From Phalacrocorax aristotelis (lineage: Eukaryota; Chordata; Aves; Suliformes; Phalacrocoracidae), in the NCBI RefSeq assembly GCF_949628215.1, contig NC_134282.1, forward strand, positions 20,936,723-21,000,722: 64,000 nt of DNA, in the 5' to 3' direction. Shown in pieces: positions 13,401 to 24,700 of the stretch. Position numbers and translations under genes: made by a program. Position 1 is the first letter of the stretch. Every line of letters starts with the position of its first letter. The notes beneath the pieces were generated by a model. It was not told where the DNA came from. It ran no database searches and saw only the letters and a program-made list of their open reading frames with translations.

Positions 13401-16400
13401 TACTGGTGAGAAAGCGATGGGGATGCCTATGAAGAACAGGGCAGTTCACAGTGTCGTCAGCCATTGGAAGCATCTCTGTCCCTGCTAGGGTTGGTTTGTG
13501 GTTTGGTTTGTTTTTTTTCTCCCCATTTACCAGGGGATGTCCAGTTGAGATGGATGTCATCCTCAGATAGATTTCCTGCATTCTTCAAGCCATTTCTGTG
13601 CTGTGGGTAGATGACTTACTGTACTGCTTGAAGACTTAGTATGGTCAGTTATTTTAATCTGTTAACTTGTATAAGTGTATAGATTTGTATGAACGTGATT
13701 GATACTTTTCTCCCAAAGGCCCACTGGCATTTAAAAGCTAGCACTTCTGTATTTCAGTAATACTGATAATGCTAAGCATGAAAAAATCATGGGTCAAACC
13801 ATGTAAAATTATGACTAGCTTTAAATTTGAAATTTTAGGACAGTGTATGTATCGTGCTTTATTCAACGTGATATCCTTGGTCACTGATGCCTGTCCTTTG
13901 TCATCACAGTCATCTGTGTTTCATAATCTGGTGATTTCTTTAGTAAAACTAGTCAAGCTCCCTTTCCAAAGTAGTTGGTTTCTTCTGCTTCTGAGATCCT
14001 CTTCTAGGAACATGCTGCTTTGTTTGTCACCTGAAATAGTGCAATACCAGAATTGTTAGTGATTATGATTACTATCTAGGTATTCATATTTCTAGTCTTG
14101 TGCTACACCGCATCCTTGATCTCCCTAGCCTTGTTGTATCTAAGTCTTTATTCCCATTACTAAGGTGTCTAATCTTGCTGGAGGAGGGGCTGGGGCCCTC
14201 TTCTAACCACTGCAAAGTGGTGATACTCCTGTTCCCCAGGGAAATGGCAGAATAGGAAGCAAAGCTGCTCTTTGTACAAGGTAAGGGAGGACGGGTGGGA
14301 GAGGATGCAAAGGCGGTGCGAAGGGGAGAGGTCCCACAGGGAGGGAAGAGCTGCTGGGGGAAGAAACAGGAGAGGGGAGGGATCTCTGCTGCCGCGCTCA
14401 GCCTCCCTCAGACCTCACTGACCCCACGTCCGAACATTGCAACAAGGCTGGAGTTGCCTTTGCTAAGATCTCACAGATTTCTGGTGTCAGACAGAGGAAT
14501 GCTCTTCTCTGGCTATGGCTCTGGCATTAACCATGTTGCTTTGTTTACTCTAGATACACTTTATACTGCTGTTCAGTCGGCAGGGGAAATTAAGGCTTCA
14601 GAAATGGTATACGACGCTACCTGATAAAGAGAAGAAAAAGATCATTCGAGAAATTGTTCAGATTATTTTGTCTCGCAATCAAAAAACAAGTAGTTTTGTT
14701 GACTGGAAAGACCTCAAGCTTGTTTACAAAAGGTGTGAGTAGTTTTATGAGAACATATAATTACTATCCATATAAATAACGTGCTAGAAGAGGAAAAATA
14801 AAGGCTTACTTTAAGAAAAACAGCAAACAAAACCGTAAGTGCTAGAGTAAGCTGGCAGGAGCCTGCCATCAGCAATTTGTGTATAACAGCACAATGTCCC
14901 TGGATAAGTCGGCAGGGTAAATTGTGGGGTGAAAAATACTTGCGCAATCTGTCAAATGGCAAAAATGGGAGCAACCTATTAGGTATTAGTGGTTGAAATT
15001 GTCAGAAGGCTTTAGGCTTCACTGCTCATAATTCCCCAAGGTAGCCTGCTGACATGTGTGCTGGCCTTTATTAGGCTCGCTGGTAGGTTGCAGGAACTGT
15101 TCTGAGGTATTTTCAATATTTTGTCAAATTCAATTTTTGAAATATTTATTGCTCTGGAAAGTGTTAATTCTCATTTCCTTTTCCAGAGAAATCACTGGTC
15201 CTAGTTACAGGATGCTTAGCATGTTAACTGCATGTTAATTGTGGCAAAGCTGTAGCAAACAAAAGTAGCCTTAAGGTATGGCACACTGTACAAATTAAGT
15301 GGCATCTCCCATTTAGCAAGAATTGAGTTCCATGCTGTAAAGTGATGGATGTAAACATCTGGCCAGGTGCTGTGACAAGCTGGGCCTCCAGCCACAGCAC
15401 CAGAGGGTTGAGGTAGATCATTACTCCCATCTTGGGTTGATTTAAACAAAGTTTTGCTGTAGGTTAGTTTTGAAGGTTGTTTGGACTAAGCAGTTTCATG
15501 CTTTCTGGCCCTATGTAAAACGCTTTCAGTCATTTGATAGCCAGCAGGCTTGCCAAGGTATAACTCCTTCCACCTTTATTTTTGCCTTTATTATTTTTTA
15601 ATTAAAATAATTAATTCTACAGTTTAACGCCACTTTCTGTAGTGCTATTGCAGCAGGTGAGGGAGACCTTAAAGTACAACTGATTTAAATGTTTGTTTTA
15701 AGACCAGTGTTGGAGGTATCCCACTTTGCCAAGGGTGGAGTTTGTTTCTCTAACTAAATGAATAATTTGTTTAAATTATCTGATCTTTTTAAGTGTTCTC
15801 TGAGACAGTATAAGAATGGAAGAAAAATATTATTTTAGAGACAGGATAGACATTAACTGTCATATGCATAACCTCTAAGAGAAAAGGAGGGCACTGATGA
15901 TCCAGTTGTTCATTCTCACTCACGTTTTTGCCTTTATTTCCCTAGGTATGCTAGTTTGTATTTCTGTTGTGCAATAGAAGACCAGGATAATGAGCTCCTG
16001 ACACTAGAGATTGTTCATCGATACGTAGAGCTTCTGGACAGATACTTTGGAAATGTATGTGTCACTTTTTTCCCCAAGAAATGTGTTTCTGGCTGTCTGA
16101 TAAACAAAGTTATCTGAAGCCATTTTACTTCTGTTTCTGCCTGCACTACTTGCCCCGTAGACTCTCTCAATCCAGAGTGAATTTGATTATTAGAATGTTT
16201 TATAAAATAGTGCTGAAACTATCATAAAACTGTTTTTTCCATCCTTTCTGCCCCACCAAAAAATGAATCTTGATGCTTTGTGTGTATCTCCTGGAATAGA
16301 GTTTGAGGAGAAAGCTTGAAGCAAATTACTTTAAAAAATTCCTGGGCGACAGTACTTTAATTCTCTCTCCTGACATCTTCAGATACACTGGGTTTGTTAG

Positions 16401-18145
16401 TTTCATAATATTGTGTAATAGTTAAGGACAAAAGAGGAAAACATTAAAGTGGGGTTTTTTTTAAAGAAAAGACCTGAATGAGGTCCAAATAAGTCTTTCA
16501 GTAAGTCTTTAAAGACTACAAGAGACCCATCTTTTCTATGAATATTTTCAAAATTGTTCCCACTACCTTAACACATCTCTTACTTTAAATCACTGTGGCA
16601 CAACTTATGTTTGTACCACCTCAAAACAAAACAGCAGCTGGTGACTGTAAGGTCACTAGGACAGGGAATTTGTCTTGCTCTGTGAAACTGCGTGAACATA
16701 TGTAACCCATATTACAAGTGCTATATAAGATCTATTATAAGGTTAGTAGGCTAGGAAGTCAGCTTTGTTCTCTGAAAACCAGTATGAATGTAGTGTATTA
16801 CATAAAATAAGTGGAATAATTTTGCTGTAAGTCTAGGCTATATATGTGAAGAGAATATGTGTAGAAGCTGCAATATTACATAATATGCGGTATCTTTCTT
16901 CACCCTGCTACTTGCCACAAAAGTGCATATGTTGAATACATTTGATCATCTTAACAGCTTTGTCCCAGTAGTTCTTATAATGCTGTAAAAGTAATTTAAA
17001 TGTGGGGTGTCCTTCTTTTCTGGCAGGTGTGTGAGCTGGATATTATCTTTAATTTTGAAAAAGCTTATTTTATTCTTGATGAGTTTATAATTGGTGGAGA
17101 AGTACAAGAAACTTCAAAGAAGACTGCAGTGAAAGCCATAGAAGACTCTGACATGTTGCAGGAGGTAAGGCAGAGGAAGACAAAAGGCAAACACCTCATC
17201 TTCCTACGTCTTCCTTGTTTGACAGGAGCTTAAAATACAGCTAAGCACTTCTGGTACTTAATTATCCAAACGTGTCTTAGGTTCAGTTTCAATAGGTACA
17301 ACAGTGCACGTAAGGTAGCAGTTACATAAGCTTTCAGTTCAACCCTCATCAGAATCATCTGAAGGCTCTTTATATAATGCTGTTGAATGGCTAGAGCTTC
17401 TCGGATATTATATTAAAAATAGTTTAAGATGTATCTAAGATATTTTTATAGTATAAGAATATAATCTAAGATTATATATTATGTATAAATACATACATAA
17501 AAATACAGAAAAATCTGTTTCACTAATACATTGGAAACAGATGACTTACTATTAACATTTAAAATTGGAAAGAGTATGTGCTGGCAAGCTCCGCTTTCAT
17601 TCATAAACACCTGTCTGTTTTCTGCAGGGCACAGATATGTAACCTTTATTCAGAACCCTGCGGGAATTCTTTTCTGTAACTTTCACTATTGACCCAGGAA
17701 TGGCAAAAGCAGTTGAATGTGATGGGTTTACCTCATTTTCTCCTAGGTAGTGAAGGATCCATTGTAATACTGAAGGAAACGGCACACTGGTAGAACTAGC
17801 TAGGGACACTCTATGCGAGTCAAACAGTTTTTCACAGTGGTCTGGTATTTGCACGTGAAACTAAGCCAGCTATGTACAAAACCCAGCTAAGCATGGCGAG
17901 TTTAGCCGCAACCATGGTATGTTGTGATTTGAAGATCAGATTCTAAAACGCCATTAAAGGTTTTCAAAGCAGAATTATTTCTACATTTTAATTAACCTGG
18001 CCTAATTCCATACATAACTCCAGCTGTCTTAAAAGAGGACAAAAGGGTTGGTTTGACTATTACTGTACCGCTCCATAATGCATCAGTTGTTTCTTTTTCT
18101 TTTTTTCAGACAGTGGAGGAGTACATGAACAAGCCTGCATTTTAG
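1482..18145 (+). CDS. AP1S3: AP-1 complex subunit sigma-3 (sigma-1C adaptin), five coding exons
   Basis: This is the small subunit of the heterotetrameric AP-1 clathrin adaptor. AP-1 sorts cargo at the trans-Golgi network and endosomes and, with gamma-adaptin, binds acidic dileucine signals. The exons 1482-1484, 14554-14732, 15946-16054, 17027-17164 and 18110-18145 join in frame to 154 residues, the usual length of AP1S3. All introns are GT-AG. The whole protein is one longin-like clathrin adaptor small-chain domain. It begins [20 protein letters not shown] and contains [20 protein letters not shown] and [18 protein letters not shown]. Residues that line the dileucine pocket in sigma subunits are present (R15, A63, L65, V88, V98). 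The C-terminus, EEYMNKPAF, separates it from AP1S1 and AP1S2, which as I recall end differently. SCG2 downstream supports the AP1S3 assignment by synteny. No frameshift or premature stop is seen. Confidence 0.96.
4430..4700 (+). mobile_element. Degraded ancient CR1-like LINE 3' fragment
   Basis: The stretch contains, in order, worn versions of phrases found near the 3' end of old amniote CR1 elements. These are a TTTTTTCACACA block, an AATCCACTGCC block, a GTGTTATGGTGTCCAAG block, and then CCTTAAACCTGTGATTCCTGG followed by TGCCCTGTT. The order and spacing match what I remember of that tail, but the copy is too diverged to set its borders. It lies within AP1S3 intron 1. Confidence 0.45.
8718..8747 (+). 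repeat. G-rich/GT tract with G-quadruplex potential
   Basis: Runs of 5, 3, 7 and 4 G are separated by short loops and a short GT repeat, giving four G-tracts within 30 bases on the + strand of AP1S3 intron 1. A functional role is not shown. Confidence 0.55.
14554..14732 (+). CDS. AP1S3: AP1S3 coding exon 2
   Basis: The acceptor CTAG ends at 14553 and the donor is AG|GTGTGAGT at 14733. The exon encodes residues 2-60 and two bases of codon 61, from [19 protein letters not shown] to KLVYK. It carries F4 and R33, the residues altered in reported human AP1S3 variants linked to pustular psoriasis; both are the wild-type residue here. Confidence 0.96.
14733..15945 (+). other. AP1S3: AP1S3 intron 2
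   Basis: The intron is 1213 bases with GTGTGA donor and TTTCCCTAG acceptor, interrupting codon 61 after its second base. I see no other feature in it. Confidence 0.85.
15946..16054 (+). CDS. AP1S3: AP1S3 coding exon 3
   Basis: The exon completes Arg61 and encodes residues 62-97, [20 protein letters not shown] through RYFGN. It ends on a codon boundary before donor GTATGT at 16055. It carries the pocket residues A63, L65 and V88. Confidence 0.96.
16055..17026 (+). other. AP1S3: AP1S3 intron 3
   Basis: This phase-0 intron of 972 bases has donor GTATGT and acceptor TTCTGGCAG. It is AT-rich and holds no visible gene or repeat. Confidence 0.85.
17027..17164 (+). CDS. AP1S3: AP1S3 coding exon 4
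   Basis: The exon encodes residues 98-143, [20 protein letters not shown] through [10 protein letters not shown], and ends on a codon boundary before donor GTAAGG at 17165. If the intron is not removed, the frame stays open for 22 more codons to a stop at 17231-17233. Confidence 0.96.
17165..18109 (+). other. AP1S3: AP1S3 intron 4
   Basis: This phase-0 intron is 945 bases long and ends in a pyrimidine-rich acceptor, TTTTTTTCAG. An AT-rich stretch at about 17405-17510 is the only compositional feature. Confidence 0.85.
18110..18145 (+). CDS. AP1S3: AP1S3 coding exon 5 (C-terminus)
   Basis: The exon encodes [11 protein letters not shown] and the stop TAG at 18143-18145. This tail is the part that identifies the paralogue as AP1S3. 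Confidence 0.95.
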   Translation, partial: TVEEYMNKPAF

Positions 18146-18750
18146 TGTTAAAACTACCTAGAGAGAACTGCTGTGTGCACCTGTAAAATGCACTTCCTGA
18201 AATTGCTTCCCAATGTGCCAGATCCTCAGAGAAATACCAAAAAACAGTAACTAAAGGGGTTTGTTTGTATAATGGTGAAGATGAAGGTCAGCTAATGTAG
18301 CACAGGGTTTAACAATTCTGTACTTGCATTACTTTGCATATGAGTTTCTCAGAATTGTTACTACCCTTGATCTAGTTTCTCTTCTCCTTGCTAGACTAAA
18401 CACTTGTTTTGTACCGTGTCTTTTAGCTACGGGTTTTATCATCATAAAATGTTACTCTGGCTGTACTTTGAAGAGGTATTTTTACTAGTTTTGGTCCACT
18501 GCTGACTGTATGACTCTACTTTTGTACAAATGTCCATTATTTTGAATGTAATGATAATTCTGCTCTAATAATAATTTTTTTCTAAAAGCCAAATTGTTGT
18601 GGGCCCTAATTTTACAAGTTTGCTTTGAAAAGATTAACCCTTCTAGCATACAAAGAAATATGCTCCTCTTTGGACCAGTCCCTTTCTTTCACTATCTTCC
18701 TTCTATTTTCTGCTCTAGTCTGCTAATAAAACTGCTCCAAATGCTACTAG
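18146..18750 (+). other. AP1S3: AP1S3 3' UTR (shortest supported form)
   Basis: The sequence after the stop is AT-rich and continues to a canonical AATAAA at 18725-18730. The 3' end probably lies 10-30 bases further on. Longer forms are possible because further AATAAA hexamers occur downstream, for example at 22854-22859. Confidence 0.6.
18725..18730 (+). terminator. AP1S3: AP1S3 poly(A) signal AATAAA
   Basis: This is the first canonical hexamer after the AP1S3 stop codon, 580 bases downstream of it. The actual cleavage site is not visible from sequence. Confidence 0.55.
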
Positions 18751-21700
18751 AGGGCAGTCCACACCTCCATTTAATCTGGAAGACTGTTCTGACTCGAGGT
18801 AAGCTTCTCCCAGGTTTAATGAATCCTTTTTGCTGCTGCGTGCGGATGGCCTGTTTCTGTCTTTCTCCTCATTTTCCTGTCCCCTTCCTAGATACCCTGG
18901 ACCTGGAGAAGGGCTACAACCTTTGGAAGTGTGCAGCTTGAGCACCAGAGATATCCTGAAGAGGAGAAATTAGTCTTTGGGATTTTAGGGTGAAGATCAT
19001 CTTGTATCTCTTTTGGCATCCACCAATAACCATCTTTCCCAGGAGAGTTTTCCAGTTCCAAACTCACACACCAATTGGGATGATTGGCTTTCTAGTAGTT
19101 GAACATGGCCCATTTTTGTGAAGGTTGGACAATTTAATCAATCTTTTATAACTCTGCAAGTTGCACAAAGGGAAAAAGGGTAAAATAGTAGAAGAATCAG
19201 CTGGGCTGTGCATCTTACTGTGTGTTATAAAACATTGTAGCTGCGTGCAGGGAGCCAGGTGTGTTAACTTGCCTCTCCTCTGTCAGTGCAATTTGCACTC
19301 TAGATCGAACTGGCTTCCTTAGAGTGATTATTTCCTCCTTTATCAGAATTGAAAGCTCAGAGAAATTCTGTTTATCTTAGCTCATAACTCACAGATGTTT
19401 TGTCTCTGTCAAATCATGAAATTATCCTATACAAAAATTAGGTAAGTTATCAGACAGATACGCCAGAATGGTCTGAGCATTGATTCACATTTCCCTTCAG
19501 CATACATTTTCTTTGATTTCTGTGGTGTACAGTCAGTATTTTCCTTCAGGGATTTTTCTAATCTTTAAATGTCTTTCATGCTTATTCTAATTTTTTTTCA
19601 TTGCTCCTTTCTTCCCAGCCTGTTTGTATCTTCCTGGGGAGGGTTTTGGGGGGTTTATTTGGAGGGTGGGAGCACTTTGACACAACATGACAACTTTGCT
19701 AATTGTCAACCAACTTTTCTGCCTGCGTTATCTAGTCTGTTAGTAAACCTGTGACAAGCTGTTTCACAGCGTCATGCTGCTCTTTTTATATTTACTTTAT
19801 CCATCTGCTTTCTCTGTATTGATGTCAAAGGCATACTTTCAGCATTGAAAAAAGAATGAAATTGCTGAAGGGCTTTTAATAGCTCTGAAGGCATTCAATT
19901 TAATAGTAAATTAATGAAATTGTATGAGTTGTATATTATTTTCTCATGGTTTGAAATGAAGTTTTTTTAGAGTGTTTAATTGATTAAGAAGCCACTTCAG
20001 AATGTGCAAAGAGGCTCTTTCCGCTCTTTACTTTTATAAGTGACTTCTATTCAGTGAACTCATCAGTATTTTCATTTGCTTTTACTCGTTTTTGGAGCCA
20101 TGCTGTGATTCTCTGACTCTTATAACTGCCATGTTGCTTGAATTCTGGAATATATCAAAATAGGATCTAAAAGAAGATTTCTTGGTATGAATAAGGCTAT
20201 TATAAGCCTGTCTTTTCAGTCATTCGAAGAAGAGCTGCAGGACTTCTTTATCTCTCATTTCAAATGAAGAATTCCTTATGGAAAAAAAATACATTAGCTA
20301 GGGGTACTTATGCCAGCCATATCAATATAGCATCTGAGATAAATAGCATTGCCAAACTGATGTATCCAGCGTCAACCTGAGTAGTGTGAAGGAATTAGCA
20401 TGGTTTCCTTGTCCTAGTGCAAAAGGTCATTGGAATATGGTGTGCCTGTTGTGCCAACTGCCTTTGTGCTACAAAGCTGGATGGAAGGTATTTGTTAAGC
20501 ACTCTAAAGAACTGCTAAATTATATTTGTGCTCTAAGAAACATCTACAGATTCCTGTTGCTTTTGCCTATTGATGGGCTACACAAAGTAAGCAGGTGAGT
20601 GTTGCTTAATGACTTTTGCAAGCATCAGTCTGTATGCACAGCCTATTTAAGAACAGATTGGTTTGAAACATAAAACTTGTATTTATACTTTTTACAACCT
20701 TCAGTGAGAAAGGGGTCACTCACCTAAGTGGTGTTATAATGGCATTCGGCTCAACCCAACTCTTTCTTCAAAGGGAGAAAGCCCAAATGAAGCCCAGTTA
20801 TTGTCAGGCTACCTTTAGGTCACTGTGTCACAATGCCTGTGCCTCCATCTGGCATCCAACAGGACTCTACGCAGATTAGTGCACTGTGGAGTACAGCTCA
20901 TCAGAAGAGTTATGTCTCTCTTGGTGTCTTAGTTCTTTGATTTTTCTTAAAGCAGGAGATACACATATCTTTATATATATTCACAAATCTCTCTGAATCA
21001 TTGCCCATTTCGTTTGTGTTTGCTGTTGATGTTTCTCTTTCCAACCTGCCCGACTATTCTAAGAAGTGATCAAGGTAAAGTTTTCTGAGATTACTTTATG
21101 AAATTATTATCGAAAAAAAAGTATTAGAAAGCAGGTTCCTTTGCAGTTTTCCCAATCTCGCTAACATCTTTTGCGGTTATCTAAACTCTCACCTTGCTGA
21201 CAAGCTTCAAGCACATATGTCCTAGTTTGCAAAATTGCACTTACTAAAATAACCATTAATCATGGTCATGTTGCTAGCCTAGATTCCCCTCCTTGCTTTC
21301 ACCAGCTGCATCTAACAAAAAGCTTCGTGATTTTCTTATTAGCACCTCTGCCTGGAGGATTCTTACTGTGATCTAACTGCTTACCAGTTGTGACAGGGCT
21401 GGTTCTCTGTCACGCAGCTATTTGCAACTCATGAATTTTGTGACATCTTTGAACATACATGGCAATTAAAAAGAGAGGCAAACATTAGACTGGGATAAAA
21501 ATAAGTGTAATAACGTCAAAAGGAATATTAAAAGTATGACAAATCATGAGTGAGAGGCAAGAGTGGCAGGATCTCACAGGATTCATGAATTCTTATAGTT
21601 TTTTCTTTTTTCATTATGCATTGCTGAGTGTTGTGGCTCATTGAAATCTGTCAACTCTTACAAATAACTGTAGGAAAATTGACGTTTAGATTACCTCCTA

Positions 21701-24700
21701 TCAGCCTTTGTTTAACAAAAAGCCACTGGAAGTGACTCTTCAACACCTACCCCTAGCTGCTCTCACAAAAAAACCCCTGTGCTTACAGAAACCCAGGTGG
21801 GAAACTTATTGTAAAGTTTAGGTATTATCTGAATTTATGTTGGACAGAGTAATGCTGTATTTATGAAAGGATGAATTAGTATTTTTTTCATACATTTTAC
21901 AGTCCTTCTAAGAGATAACACAGTTTTTATCCTCTGCTTAGCACTGTGCTGCGTTGGACTAATACAGCATGCAGTAACGGTACATTACCAGTCAGGAGGG
22001 ACCGGTTTATAAGGAAAGATTAGAAGAGTTTAACAGCGTGAGTGAGGCTTTCAAAGGTGCCCAGAGATGTTCAGTCAACAGTCCCCTTAAAATAACAAGG
22101 CTCAATAGAGTTCATAGAGAGAGAAAACCCCTATCCGTGCCTGCCCATGATGTTCTACTCCACTGAAAATGCGTGTGAAAATATTTGTTAGCACAGCTCC
22201 TCTGTGAGGGGGACGTTGCTCTCACCCTGCCTAATATAACTAAATACAAAGGTCTCAGTTCTGCAGCTAATCCCTATGGTGGGATTTTCAGTAACTGTCT
22301 CCGTTGCCTTTATGACCATGGAGTCTGCATCATCATCTTACATCATTATATTTTTGTTTGACGGCTGCCAAGAACTTGTGAGCTCAGACCAGGTTAAAAG
22401 CATCTTGATGGGGAATTTGACGACATTGCTACTGAATTAAATAGCGTGCGTGTTCCCTGACAAGATCATAGTACAAATAAAACATAGCTGTTGATTTAAA
22501 TGTTTGTTAGGATTTTTCAGAGATTTTTGTTCATGAAGGTAGCTGGTCTAGGTTGAAGTATAGTAGTGAAAGCTTAGTGTTTATAGCAGAAATAACGGGC
22601 TGTGCTGCAAGAGACTTAATGTTTGCTGTCATGGAAACCTGTTGCCTCGGAACATGACTAATGAGACCCAGGCTAAGGGGAAGGAAGAAGCTATTCTTGA
22701 AATTGTTGTTCAGCGAACCCTAAGGAAGACCAGCAATGTACATTATCATAAATTATCGTTATTTCAAGTTCTGTTGTCTAGTCTACTTAACCTTGTCTTT
22801 TAATTTACTTATTTAACAGCTCTTGTAACCACATGTTTTCATAAAAAGAGTGCAATAAAATAGTTAAAGATAATCCTTTGGCCATATAGAAACAAATAGC
22901 ATCTTATTTGCATTCCTCTTTACCAGTACACGACAAAATTTGTTCAACTTTTGTGGAAAGGACACACTGAAAACAAACTTGTGGCTGGTCTGGAATGTCC
23001 CAGTAAGCCGGGGGATAGCTAGGAGTTTAGCTGAGGGTTTTTGCCTTTGGCTGTAGTTGTACATTTTAAAGATGGTCCAGGTATATGAGGTAGGGAACAT
23101 TCCTGTGTACATATCCATATGGAAAAATCCAGTTACCCCTCTAAGATTACTGGTCTCTAATGCTGAAAGGAAGCTTGCCAGGGGGAACATACAGAAGGGA
23201 TCTTAACGTTTATTTTAGCCTTCTGTCATCTCCTTTTAAAATTCCCATTGAGAATTCTCTCTTCTGGAGCTTCCTGCTCCAAACCCAATATGTATCGTTA
23301 CACACCAGATTCTGCAATGGAGAATACAGTGCTGATGGTTTTTTCCTGCAAAGGTGAATTTTGTGAGTCTGTTGTGAAAAGCAATGCTGAACGTAGAACC
23401 CCTAGTTACACAGGGTGACATTCATTACAGCTTGCTGCGGATTTTGACTGCCCTCCGGACCAGGATCTTGCATGCATAAATTGTCAGCAGCTGTGTAAGT
23501 CTCCCAGCCTTGTGGATTCAGGGTCCTTCTGGAAGCTAACAGGGAGAAGTCAGCCCTAGCTGAGCGGAACCACCAACAACAAATCACAGAGGAACATCTT
23601 CACAAAAGTTTCAGGTGAAAGAATGTGTTATTTTTTATTTCTCAGGGGGGCTTGGGATGTGGTTCTAGGTGAGTATTATGCTGGATAACAGCTCTGAAAG
23701 AACAACTTGACAACGTGGCAAGAAGCAAATATTCCAGGAAAAAGAACAAAGAACTGGCTGGCTTTGTAAGCTGACAGCTGCATTTGGGGGGAAAGAGGAT
23801 TTTTTTCTCGTGTCTGTTGTCAGTGACAAGGTGGTCCTTGTTCTCAGAGAGAAAACTGGCTTGGGTAGTCAGTTCTTGTTTGGCAAAGACTGACACAGTG
23901 CATTGGCAATGACAAGAATATTTTGCTGGCAAAAAAAAGGCACTGCAGAGGGCATCAAACATTGGTTCATTTTGGTTGGGTTAATATGGGGAAAAACACA
24001 ACATTTAGTGTGACAGTCCTGGCTGCTGATGAAAATAATATGCCAACAATGTTATGTAGTAATATATATTCTAACATTTATGTTTAAGTCTGGCATAAAA
24101 GTGGAAAGCCTAGGACCTCAAGAAATTGTCTTATTCATTCTTCAGTCCCAGGCAAGGTCAGCTGCACACGTATTGGATCTAAGTGGTTTTTCTGCCTTCT
24201 TCAAATCAGCCTGTGGTAGAGATCCCAAATGGGACGGTCTGCCCTGAAACTAAACTCCCCCTGTCAGTTGAAATGCTCTTCCTAATGACACCTCTATCTT
24301 CCTGACTGCAACGTAAACCCAGTACTCCTTGTGATATCAAGCATAGGTACAGAAATCCCTTTATTACCTTCCTTTTTGCAGCAGTGTTTTAAGGGGTTCT
24401 GTTTTGCTGTCTAACTCCCAGGTAATGCTCGGGGAGCAATGGAGTACAAGCATAGCTGTGCCCTCAATATTGGATGGCTTTAACCTTGATTCTGTTGCCT
24501 GAACCATATTCAGTTGTGGCTTGCTGGTAGCTGGTCAGAAAATTTAAATAACAACTATATTGATGAAAATCAGAAGCACAATTCCTTTCTCTTTCTCCTA
24601 TCTTCTTCCACTCTGTAACTACTCATAAAAACTGTGCATGAGGCCTGGATTCAGCAAAGTACTTTCAGGAGTCCTCTGTTACAAGCATTTAAGAAAGCTC

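Larger units (their letters stand above)
1485..14553 (+). other. AP1S3: AP1S3 intron 1 (13.1 kb)
   Basis: The donor is GTAAGT at 1485 and the acceptor is TTTACTCTAG ending at 14553. Apart from the GC-rich first 400 bases, a degraded CR1-like remnant near 4.43-4.70 kb and a G-rich tract at 8718-8747, I see no gene. A purine- and GC-rich stretch at about 14282-14430 lies shortly before exon 2. None of the short open frames inside looks like a protein. Confidence 0.85.

Noticed and set aside
18594-18941. 115-codon frame just after AP1S3 as an alternative last exon
   Set aside because: It begins within the 3' UTR, spans the poly(A) signal and has no resemblance to sigma-adaptin tails.
22854-22859. 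AATAAA as the main AP1S3 poly(A) signal
   Set aside because: It is 4.7 kb past the stop codon and only one of several hexamers expected by chance in AT-rich DNA; the hexamer at 18725 is a simpler choice.
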